From: Actinomycetota bacterium | GTDB taxonomy: Bacteria > Actinomycetota > Thermoleophilia > Solirubrobacterales > Thermoleophilaceae | Reading direction: 5' to 3' | NCBI GenBank assembly: GCA_005885165.1 | Contig: VAXR01000033.1 | Span: forward strand, 1-29,027 | DNA length: 29,027 nucleotides | Shown: piece after piece, positions 22,608 to 29,027 of the stretch | How the letters are laid out: the number at the start of each line of letters is the position of its first letter | Numbering within the stretch: the first letter of the stretch is position 1 | Made by a program: the position numbers and the translations under genes | The notes under the pieces: model-generated | Seen by the model: the letters and a program-made list of their open reading frames with translations, nothing else | Told to the model about the DNA's origin: nothing | Database searches by the model: none

Positions 22608-23974
22608 TGTTGGTCATTGCCCTTGCAGCAGGGTGGGTTGCCCTGATAATTGCCGGCGGCGTGCTGCTGGCGCTCGGAGTGATCGCTTTCGCGGTCTGGG
22701 CGCACCAGTACACGAAGGTCGGCCCCAACGAGGTGTTGATCATCTCGGGTCGCCGGGGGCGCAAGAAGGGCCCCGGCTACCGGATCGTCCGCGGCGGCGG
22801 CACGTACGTGCGCCCCTTCCGCGAGAAGGTCCAGCGCCTCTCGCTCGAGCTCATGCAGTTCGACGTGCGGAGCGCGGAGACCTACACGGCGCACGGCGTC
22901 CCGGTCCAGATCGACGGCGTCTGCATGGTCAAGGTCGACAGCTCCGACGGGGGCATCGAGCACGCGGCTACGCAGTTCCTCTCGCGCGGGCGCGAGGACA
23001 TCGTGCGGACCGCCATGCAGGCGGTCGAGGGCCACATGCGCTCGGCCATCGGCGCGCTCTCGATCGAGGACATCTACCGGGAGCGCCAGCGGCTCGTCGC
23101 CTCGGTGCGCGAGCTCGCGGGTCCCGATATAGAGCGCATGGGCCTCGAGATCGTGAGCCTGACGATCCGGAACATCGGGGACAAGCAGGGCTACCTCGAG
23201 GCGCTCGGCCGCCCGCGCACGGCGCAGGTCAAGCGTGACGCGATCCAGGGCGAGGCCGAGGCCGAGCGGGAGGCCAAGGCCGCCCGCTACCAGGCCGATC
23301 TGGCGATCGAGTCGTCGCGCCGCGACTACGAGACCGAGCGGGCGCGCTTCAAGTCCGAGGGCCTTCGGGCCGCGGCCGAGGCGGACCTCTCGTACGAGCT
23401 CCAGCGGGCGATCACGCGCCAGCAGGTGCGCGCCGAGGAGCTCAAGGTCGAGATCGTGGAGCGCCAGAAGGCGATCGACCTCATGAAGGCCGAGGTGGAG
23501 CGTCGCAAGCGCGAGCTCGAGGCGGAGATCGTGGAGCCCGCGGTGGCAAAGGCACGCGAGATCACGGCCGTGGCGGACGCCCACCGCGAGGAGGCGGCCG
23601 CCATTGGCGCCGGCGAGGCGGATGCCCTTCGCCTCAAGGGCCTCGCGGAGGCCGAGGCGATGGCCGCCAAGGCGAAGAGCTGGGGCGACTACAACGAGGC
23701 GGCGATCACCGATCGCGTGCTCGAGATCCTCCCGCAGCTCGCGTCCGCGGTGTCCGCGCCCCTGGCGCAGACCGAAAAGATCGTGATGATCGGCGGCAAC
23801 GGGTCGTCCCCCGGCGCCTCGAAGATCACGAAGGACGTGACCCAGGTGGTGGCCGAGCTGCCCGAGGTGCTCGAGGCGCTCACCGGGCTCCGGCTCGATG
23901 AGCTCGCCAAGCGGATCCCGGGCGTCAAGGGAAGCGAAGACGCGGTTGACGGCGAGGCGGAGGAGGTCAAATGA
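22607..23974 (+). CDS. Flotillin-like SPFH-domain membrane scaffold protein
   Basis: 455 residues. A single N-terminal membrane segment (ALIIAGGVLLALGVIAFAVW) is followed by the SPFH/Band-7 domain (about 40-210: TKVGPNEVLIISGRRGRKKG, QRLSLELMQFDVRSAETY, IEHAATQFLSRGREDI). A long Ala/Glu-rich coiled coil from about 210 to 350 contains QGEAEAEREAKAARYQADLA and VERRKRELEAEI. The C-terminus resembles flotillin/YqiK (LAQTEKIVMIGGNGS). Such proteins form oligomeric membrane scaffolds. AGGAGG at 22591-22596 precedes the ATG, and its TGA overlaps the glutamine synthetase ATG in ATGA. Placement between PII and glutamine synthetase implies a role in organising nitrogen assimilation at the membrane (inference). 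Confidence 0.93.
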   Translation: MLVIALAAGWVALIIAGGVLLALGVIAFAVWAHQYTKVGPNEVLIISGRRGRKKGPGYRIVRGGGTYVRPFREKVQRLSLELMQFDVRSAETYTAHGVPVQIDGVCMVKVDSSDGGIEHAATQFLSRGREDIVRTAMQAVEGHMRSAIGALSIEDIYRERQRLVASVRELAGPDIERMGLEIVSLTIRNIGDKQGYLEALGRPRTAQVKRDAIQGEAEAEREAKAARYQADLAIESSRRDYETERARFKSEGLRAAAEADLSYELQRAITRQQVRAEELKVEIVERQKAIDLMKAEVERRKRELEAEIVEPAVAKAREITAVADAHREEAAAIGAGEADALRLKGLAEAEAMAAKAKSWGDYNEAAITDRVLEILPQLASAVSAPLAQTEKIVMIGGNGSSPGASKITKDVTQVVAELPEVLEALTGLRLDELAKRIPGVKGSEDAVDGEAEEVK

Positions 23975-25449
23975 CGCCGATGACCGTCGAGCGGTTTGCG
24001 GCCGGCCGGGAGGTCAAGCCGGCCGACGTCCTGGCGCTCGCGCAGGAGCACGGGGTGCGGATGGTGGACTTCAAGTTCACCGACCTCCCCGGCACCTGGC
24101 AGCACATCGGGCTGTCGATTCACGCCCTGGACGAGGACGCGTTCATCGAGGGGCTCGGGTTCGACGGCTCGTCGATCCGGGGCTTCCAGGAGATCTCGGA
24201 GTCCGACATGGTGCTCATGCCGGACGCGTCCACGGCGGTGATCGACCCGTTCCACGAGCAGAAGACGATGTCGATCATGTGCGGGGTGATCGATCCGATC
24301 ACGCGCGAGCAGTACTCGCGCGACCCGCGGTACGTGGCGCAGAAGGCGGAGCGCTACCTGCTGGACACCGGCATCGCGGACACCTGCTACATGGGGCCCG
24401 AGGCCGAGTTCTACATCTTCGACCACGTGGCCTTCGACCAGCGGGCGAACACCGCGTTCTACGAGGTCGAGTCGGAGGAGGCCTACTGGAACATGGGCCG
24501 CGGGTTCGGTCGGAGCGACCTGAACGGGAACTCCAACCTCGGCTACAAGATGCGCTCGCAGCAGGGGTACTTCCCGGCCTCCCCCGCGGACGTCCACGGC
24601 GACCTGCGCTCGCGCATGGTCACCTCGCTCGAGTCGATGGGGATCCACTGCGAGTTTCACCACCACGAGGTTGGCTCGGCCGGTCAGGCGGAGATCGACC
24701 TGCGCTTCAACACGCTGCTCCGGATGGCCGATCAGATCCAGCTGTCCAAGTACGTGGTGAAGAACGTGGCGCGGGAGGCCGGCAAGAGCGCCACCTACAT
24801 GCCGAAGCCGCTCTACGAGGAGAACGGATCCGGCATGCACGTGCACCAGTCGCTCTGGAAGGGCGGCGAGAACCTGATGTACGACTTCCAGGGCTACGGC
24901 CTGCTCTCGCGGGAGTCGCTGAACTACATCGGCGGGCTGCTCCAGCACGGGAAGGCGCTGATGGCGTTCTGCGCGCCGACGACGAACTCGTACCGGCGCC
25001 TGGTGCCGGGCTACGAGGCGCCGGTGAACCTGATGTACTCGCAGCGCAACCGCTCGGCGGCGGTGCGGATCCCGGTCTACTCCGACGCGCCGAAGGCCAA
25101 GCGGCTCGAGTTCCGCCCGCCGGATCCCGCGGCGAACCCGTACCTGGCGTTCTCGGCGATGATGATGGCCGGGCTCGACGGGATCCAGAACCGGATCGAC
25201 CCGGGCCAGCCGCTCGACGTCGACGTGTTCGAGCTGCCGGCGGAGGAGCTCGCGAAGATCGAGCAGGTTCCGTCGTCGCTCGACGCGGCCATCGACGCCC
25301 TCGAGGAGGACCACGAGTTCCTCCTGAAGGGCGGCGTGTTCACCGAGGACCTGATCCAGACCTGGATCGAGTACAAGCGCTCCGAGGAGGCCGACCAGGT
25401 GCGGCTGCGGCCGCATCCCTGGGAGTTCGCGCTGTACTACGACACGTAG
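23971..25449 (+). CDS. glnA: Glutamine synthetase, type I
   Basis: 492 residues, close to the usual ~470. GLGFDGSSIRGFQEISESDM, GPEAEFYIFD, HHHEVGSAGQAEIDLRF, NGSGMHVHQSLWKGG, NRSAAVRIP and KRLEFRPPDPAANPYLAFSA are the glutamate, ATP and metal sites. It makes glutamine from glutamate, ammonia and ATP. At the C-terminal adenylylation loop, where GSI-beta enzymes read NLYDLPPEE, this enzyme has DVFELPAEE: the modified Tyr is Phe at residue 420 (TTC, 25228-25230). The remainder (LKGGVFTEDLIQTWIEYKRS, PHPWEFALYYDT) is normal. AGGAGG at 23961-23966 precedes the ATG, which overlaps the SPFH stop by 4 bp. It is the last gene of the operon, followed by a GC-rich hairpin. Confidence 0.96.
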   Translation: MTPMTVERFAAGREVKPADVLALAQEHGVRMVDFKFTDLPGTWQHIGLSIHALDEDAFIEGLGFDGSSIRGFQEISESDMVLMPDASTAVIDPFHEQKTMSIMCGVIDPITREQYSRDPRYVAQKAERYLLDTGIADTCYMGPEAEFYIFDHVAFDQRANTAFYEVESEEAYWNMGRGFGRSDLNGNSNLGYKMRSQQGYFPASPADVHGDLRSRMVTSLESMGIHCEFHHHEVGSAGQAEIDLRFNTLLRMADQIQLSKYVVKNVAREAGKSATYMPKPLYEENGSGMHVHQSLWKGGENLMYDFQGYGLLSRESLNYIGGLLQHGKALMAFCAPTTNSYRRLVPGYEAPVNLMYSQRNRSAAVRIPVYSDAPKAKRLEFRPPDPAANPYLAFSAMMMAGLDGIQNRIDPGQPLDVDVFELPAEELAKIEQVPSSLDAAIDALEEDHEFLLKGGVFTEDLIQTWIEYKRSEEADQVRLRPHPWEFALYYDT

Positions 25450-25474
25450 TCCGGCCGTGCGCGGCGCGGGTTGC

Positions 25475-25492
25475 CCCGGGGCAAGCCCCGGG
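25475..25492 (+). terminator. GC-rich hairpin after glutamine synthetase
   Basis: CCCGGGG, loop CAAG, then CCCCGGG form a perfect 7-bp stem 26 bp after the glnA stop; TTGCCCCGGGGCAA is an overlapping alternative palindrome. There is no U tract. This is a plausible actinobacterial-type terminator for the nitrogen operon. Confidence 0.5.
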
Positions 25493-25510
25493 CCGACGCA
25501 TTAGCACCAC

Positions 25511-25723
25511 CCAACAGCATCGATAAAGGGGTTGGGTTCGAACGCTCAGGTCGGCCGATTGCCTCCCAAATCGACCCCTGCGCTTGGTGGACCAGTTAAG
25601 TAGCCCATGGGATACCTAACCCGTCCATCAACGCGGATTTGGCGCGTTGGCGCTTGCATCGGGGGCGATGGTGGCGCTAAACGAGGAGCGGCCCATCCCG
25701 TCCCCCTTTATCGATGCTGTTGG
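25511..25723. repeat. Intergenic structured repeat, copy 2, bounded by a 21-bp perfect inverted repeat
   Basis: This 213-bp element lies in the 313-bp gap between the convergent glutamine synthetase and GMC stops. Its ends, 25511-25531 (CCAACAGCATCGATAAAGGG plus G) and 25703-25723, are exact inverted complements, as in a MITE. Bases 25582-25648 match copy 1 at 15817-15883, and the hairpin around CCATGG (25589-25626) is conserved. No target-site duplication was seen. A reading frame from ATG at 25607 begins MGYL as in copy 1 but is not supported as a gene. Confidence 0.7.
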
Positions 25724-25762
25724 CCTGAACCTGGCGAGGCGCAGCACGGGAGAACGCGGCGG

Positions 25763-27535
25763 TCAGTGGTGGCGCGGGCGGTGCCGCCGCCCCCGCGCCC
25801 GCTCGTACCGCACCCCCGCGATGTGCTCCGCCATCCGCAGCGAGAGCGCCATGATCGTGAGCGTCGGGTTGAAGCCGCCGGCGGTCACGAACGGCGAGCC
25901 GTCCGCGACGAACAGGTTCTCCACCTCGTGCGCGCGGCCGAAGGCGTCGACGACGGAGTGGCGCGGGTCGTGCCCCATGCGCGCGGTGCCCATGATGTGG
26001 GCCGTCGAGGCGAGGCCGCCGGTCAGGTCGCCGGTGGCGTTGTTCGACGAGAGCGTCCCCGCAGGGATGACCTGACCGGAGACGGCGCCCGGCGCCCGCT
26101 GGCAGATCTCCGCCAGCTTCGGCCCGTAGTACGACGACGACGCGAGCTCGAACTTGTGCTGGGAGCGCGTGATGCGCGGGACCGGGAAGCCGTAGACGTC
26201 GCGGATCTTCGGGTCTAGGTCGACGCGGTTCGCGGCCTGCGGCATGTCCTCGCCGAGCATCGACATCCCCGCCAGATGCCGGCGGAACACGGATTGCCGC
26301 ATCAGGTTCTTGTGCTGCTTCCCCCACGAGTTCGGCGGCGCGGCATAGATCTGCGCCTCGTCCAGAAGCAGGATGTCCCCGCCCGTCTCGCACAGGCCGC
26401 CCTTCAGGTACGGCAGGCCGGCGTTCTTCGCCTCCGGGCCGGTGTACGGCCCGATGAAGTCGTCGATCACGAACGTCGTGCTCGGGCCGCGCCAGGCGTG
26501 GACGTCGTCGGTGAAGATCCCGATCCCGAGCGTCACGAAGTGGAACATCAGGTTGCGGCCGACCTGGCCCGAGCGGTTGGCGAGCCCGTGCGGGTGGGCG
26601 GCCGAGCGCGACAGCAGGAGGAGCCGGGCCGTCTCGATGCCGGAGGCGGCCAGGATCACGATGTCTGCCCGCGCCTTGCGCTTCCTGCCGCGCGAGTCGA
26701 GGTAGGAGACGCCGCGCGCCAGCTTGCCGTTCTTCGTCGTGTCGATCCGGTAGACGAACGAGCGCGGGCGCAGCTTCGCGCCGTGGAGGAGTGCTTCGTG
26801 CAAGAACGAGACCGCGGCGCTCCCCCGCGCGTTGATCGGGCAGCCGAAGCCCGAGCAGAACCCGCACGAGTTGCAGCGCGCCCGGCCATGATGCCCCTCG
26901 ACGGAGTTGATCGCCATCGGGAACGGGTACGCCTCGTAGCCGAGGCTTGCGGCCCCCTCCGCAAGCAGCTTGCCGGCGTACATCGGCGGGTTGGGCGGCA
27001 GCGGGAACTGGTGGCGGCGGGGCGCCTGCTCCAGGGTGCGCTTCGGCATCCGGTGGACGTCGCCCTGCACGCCCAGACGCGCCTCCACGCGGTCGTAGTA
27101 CGGCGCGAGGTCGTCGTAGCTGAGCGGCCAGTCGGCCATCGTCGCGCCGGGGACAGGGCCGTACAGGGAGAGCGCCTTGAAATCCTGCTTCCAGAAGCGC
27201 GGCGTCTTCGCGTCCCAGTGAATCGTGCCGCCGCCCGCGACCGTCGGGAGATCGTTCACGTCGCCGATGAACGACCGGTCGACCCCCTGCCCTGCCTCCT
27301 CCTGCGTGCGCGAGGTGCGCGGCTCGAGGATCTCGTCCTGGTTCTCGAACGCCCGCCCGGCCTTCACCTCGTCGTTGCCGAAGAGCGACCCGATGCCGTG
27401 ATGGGTCCCGAGGCCGGGGAGCAGGTTCCGCCCCTTCTCGAGGATGAGGACCGGATGGCCCGCCCGGCGCAGCGCCCACGCGGCCGCGCTGCCGCCCGCC
27501 CCCGAGCCGACCACGATCACGGACGCCTTGCTCAC
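25763..27535 (-). CDS. GMC-family FAD oxidoreductase, gluconate 2-dehydrogenase flavoprotein-like
   Basis: 590 residues starting at GTG. The FAD motif GSGAGGSAAAWAL is at about 10-22, and VAGGGTIHWDAKTPRF is the GMC second motif. Residues 221-232 hold a CxxCxxCxxxxC cluster (CNSCGFCSGFGC), a feature shared with gluconate 2-dehydrogenase-type flavoproteins. The C-terminus AHIMGTARMGHDP and GGFNPTLTIMALSLRMAEHI gives the His/Asn pair. It should oxidise a sugar or other alcohol. It has no signal peptide, but the upstream Tat-signal gene overlaps it by 4 bp (GTGA), so it is likely exported as a folded complex with that subunit. The C-terminus is very basic (RARGRRHRPRHH). Confidence 0.9.
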   Translation of the reverse strand: MSKASVIVVGSGAGGSAAAWALRRAGHPVLILEKGRNLLPGLGTHHGIGSLFGNDEVKAGRAFENQDEILEPRTSRTQEEAGQGVDRSFIGDVNDLPTVAGGGTIHWDAKTPRFWKQDFKALSLYGPVPGATMADWPLSYDDLAPYYDRVEARLGVQGDVHRMPKRTLEQAPRRHQFPLPPNPPMYAGKLLAEGAASLGYEAYPFPMAINSVEGHHGRARCNSCGFCSGFGCPINARGSAAVSFLHEALLHGAKLRPRSFVYRIDTTKNGKLARGVSYLDSRGRKRKARADIVILAASGIETARLLLLSRSAAHPHGLANRSGQVGRNLMFHFVTLGIGIFTDDVHAWRGPSTTFVIDDFIGPYTGPEAKNAGLPYLKGGLCETGGDILLLDEAQIYAAPPNSWGKQHKNLMRQSVFRRHLAGMSMLGEDMPQAANRVDLDPKIRDVYGFPVPRITRSQHKFELASSSYYGPKLAEICQRAPGAVSGQVIPAGTLSSNNATGDLTGGLASTAHIMGTARMGHDPRHSVVDAFGRAHEVENLFVADGSPFVTAGGFNPTLTIMALSLRMAEHIAGVRYERARGRRHRPRHH

Positions 27536-28389
27536 CGGCCCCTCAGGCCTCTCGAGCGCAGCCAGAACCGCTCGCGCGAGGGCCGAACGCCGGCGAGCGC
27601 GGGCAGGAAGCGCTCCATCCCCCGCAGCGCCTTCGCGTCCAGCTTGAACCCGGGGCCGCCGGCGTCGAGCCCGCTGACCTGCGCGTCGGTGTAGCCGCGC
27701 GGCTGCCTGTCGCCGGGCCAGTGCGTGTACTTCCAGCCGACGAGGCCGCGGTTGCCGCCGTACTCCGGCGGCCCGTACATCGCCTCGAGCGTGTTGGAGA
27801 GGGCGACGCCGACCAGCTCCTGGACCTGGTCGTCGGACTGGTCGGAGAGGATCGCGTCCTGGGCGGGGCCGGGCAGCGCGGCGAAGTGGCCGGCCGCGCG
27901 GGAGTCAAGGTGGGCCAGGCCCTCCCTGTAGATCTGCTGAAGCCCCCGCACCGGTCCCGCGAACTCCCGCTGCCGCTTGCCGCGCGTGCCCTCGAGGCGG
28001 ATGCGCCAGCCGAGCGCCGCGTGACGATCCAGGCGGACGAAGTGGGTGAAGTCGTCGCGCTTGCCGCCGGCGCGGCGAGAGAACGGCCCGCCGGCGTGGA
28101 TCATTGGCGGCGAGACGCGGAAGGCGCCGAGCAGGAGGTCGATCGCCTCGGGCACGTGCGCCTCGCGCGCGCCGGGGTCGGGATCGTCGGGAGGGCCGGG
28201 CACGAGCCGGCCGCAGACCGCGCGCAGGGTGTCCAGCTCGTGGGCGGTGAGGAAGTGGCCCCCGCCGGTGCCCGCCGCGCGCGCCGAGGCGGCAAGGAGC
28301 TCCTCGAGCCGCGCCCTCGGCACGAGCGCGAGGAGACCGAGCGCGCCGCCGGCCCGCACGAAGCTACGCCGGCTGATCCCCTCGCCCAC
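27532..28389 (-). CDS. Gluconate 2-dehydrogenase subunit 3 family protein with Tat signal
   Basis: About 285 residues. A twin-arginine signal (SRRSFVRAGGALGLLALVP) is followed by HFLTAHELDTLRAVCGRLVP, the family start. A conserved C-terminal block reads EAMYGPPEYGGNRGLVGWKY and THWPGDRQPRGYT. The subunit partners the flavoprotein encoded next and probably brings it across the membrane; its stop overlaps that gene's GTG. A longer TTG start at 28398 is in frame, but TAGCTT (28402-28397) followed by 7 bases and GTG at 28389 favours a leaderless start there. No heme motif (CxxCH) is visible, so the electron acceptor is unknown. Confidence 0.88.
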   Translation of the reverse strand: MGEGISRRSFVRAGGALGLLALVPRARLEELLAASARAAGTGGGHFLTAHELDTLRAVCGRLVPGPPDDPDPGAREAHVPEAIDLLLGAFRVSPPMIHAGGPFSRRAGGKRDDFTHFVRLDRHAALGWRIRLEGTRGKRQREFAGPVRGLQQIYREGLAHLDSRAAGHFAALPGPAQDAILSDQSDDQVQELVGVALSNTLEAMYGPPEYGGNRGLVGWKYTHWPGDRQPRGYTDAQVSGLDAGGPGFKLDAKALRGMERFLPALAGVRPSRERFWLRSRGLRGR

Positions 28390-28396
28390 GCGCAGC

Positions 28397-28402
28397 AAGC
28401 TA
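28397..28402 (-). promoter_or_regulatory. Putative -10 box of a leaderless promoter (subunit 3/GMC operon)
   Basis: TAGCTT on the minus strand is 7 bases before GTG at 28389, the same spacing as at 5562 and 10466. It overlaps the alternative TTG start, so both cannot be used. Confidence 0.4.
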
Positions 28403-28453
28403 CCGCCAGGCGCCGCCCCGGGGTCGCAGCAGCGCCGCTCCTCGGTACGCCGC

Positions 28454-29027
28454 CTAGCCCGTCGCGCCGGACCGCAGATGCGCCGTCGCCGGGTGCGGCG
28501 GGAAGTCCTCCCGCACGCACTCCATGATCATCCGGTCGCGCCTCGCGCCGAACGCCCATTCGGCCTCGCGCTCGACCCCCACGAGGCGGCCTCCGATGAC
28601 CCCGGCCACGCGCGCGGCCGCCCCGACCACCGCCTCGTTGACGCTCAGGTAGCGGATGAACATCCGTGCGAGCCCGAGCGCGTCGAATCCGTAGGCGAGC
28701 ATGAGCACGACTGCCTCGCCTCCGTAGCCGCGGGCACGCTCGGCCGGGTCGAATATGCACACCGCGATCTCGGCCGACGCGTGCGGCCACTCAATCCCGC
28801 TGAGCCCGGCCTCCCCCACGAAGCGGCCGTCGTCGGTCACGTGCAGGTCGAAGGCGTGGATCCGCCCCGCTTCGACGGCGTCCCACAGGGCCTCGCGGTG
28901 CTCGCGTGCGACCGGCGGCTTGAACGGTCCGCCGGCCGCAGCGCGCGAGGTCGGAAAGGCCGTGAGCGCGCTCAGGCGCGGGTCGTTGTAGTCGATCCAG
29001 CGGTCCACGAAGCTCTCTCGCCGCGGA
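28454..29027 (-). CDS. GNAT-family N-acetyltransferase (start beyond the right edge)
   Basis: At least 190 residues resembling RimJ/RimL-type acetyltransferases. HVTDDGRFVGEAGLSGIEWP is strands 2-3. AEIAVCIFDPAERARGYGGE holds the acetyl-CoA-binding R-x-x-G-x-G/A motif, and YGFDALGLARMFIRYLSVNE is the following helix and strand. The frame stays open to the window edge (PRRESFVDRW), and the family's first strand is not visible before RWIDYNDPRLSALTAFP, so the real start probably lies outside; GTG at 29008 is the only in-window alternative. The acyl acceptor could be a protein N-terminus, amine or antibiotic; it cannot be told. It is 64 bp upstream of the subunit 3 gene. Confidence 0.8.
   Translation of the reverse strand, partial: PRRESFVDRWIDYNDPRLSALTAFPTSRAAAGGPFKPPVAREHREALWDAVEAGRIHAFDLHVTDDGRFVGEAGLSGIEWPHASAEIAVCIFDPAERARGYGGEAVVLMLAYGFDALGLARMFIRYLSVNEAVVGAAARVAGVIGGRLVGVEREAEWAFGARRDRMIMECVREDFPPHPATAHLRSGATG

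Noticed and set aside
23898..25526. Alternative plus-strand frame across glutamine synthetase.
   Set aside because: It is the +1 shadow of glnA; only the glnA frame shows conserved motifs.
25595..25620. GTTAAGT and ACCTAAC in repeat copy 2 resemble integron attC core sites (GTTRRRY/RYYYAAC).
   Set aside because: The order is the reverse of attC, the spacing is too short, copy 1 lacks the AAC/GTT cores and no integrase or cassette structure is present.

Overview
The window is high-GC DNA with dense coding on both strands. GTG and TTG starts are common, several genes look leaderless, and there are Tat-targeted redox proteins, a wax ester synthase/diacylglycerol acyltransferase, a c-di-AMP riboswitch and a GlnA-type glutamine synthetase. 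This fits a soil-type actinobacterium; the protein styles suggest the deep-branching class Thermoleophilia (Solirubrobacterales/Gaiellales). That placement is inference from general resemblance, not a database search. No tRNA, rRNA, CRISPR array, phage or transposase gene was seen.

Left part (1-8408): a minus-strand operon of a small membrane protein, an NAD-dependent epimerase and a 5'-3' exonuclease that runs off the left edge. Next, also on the minus strand, come a secreted TIG/thrombospondin-type-3 protein and a Tat-signal protein followed by a cholesterol-oxidase-like GMC flavoprotein. A secreted orphan protein, a lipocalin-like (AttH/CrtC-like) protein and a short-chain dehydrogenase follow. 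Middle (8405-15796): a secreted metallophosphoesterase with duplicated Ig-like modules, DNA polymerase IV, an RlpA-like cell-wall protein behind a c-di-AMP riboswitch, an amidohydrolase, WS/DGAT and a YbaK-type deacylase.

Right part (15797-29027): an aldehyde dehydrogenase and a fused (subunit 3 + GMC) alcohol oxidase on the minus strand. Divergent from them is a five-gene nitrogen operon: ammonium transporter, PII protein, an unrecognised 391-residue protein, a flotillin-like SPFH protein and glutamine synthetase. The last three genes are joined by overlapping stop/start codons. The window ends with a second Tat-subunit/GMC pair and a GNAT acetyltransferase cut by the right edge.

The points most worth following: (i) an unknown protein and a flotillin translationally coupled to glutamine synthetase; (ii) in the same operon, loss of the modifiable tyrosine in both PII (position 51 is Ala) and glutamine synthetase (the adenylylation Tyr is Phe), suggesting a nitrogen-control circuit without the usual nucleotidylylation cascade; (iii) two diverged copies of a structured intergenic element, each between convergent genes, with a covarying hairpin, one copy bounded by a perfect 21-bp inverted repeat; (iv) three GMC oxidoreductases, two with a separate Tat-signal small subunit and one with a subunit-3-like domain fused to it; (v) a LexA-like box on the predicted -10 of the riboswitch-RlpA transcript.
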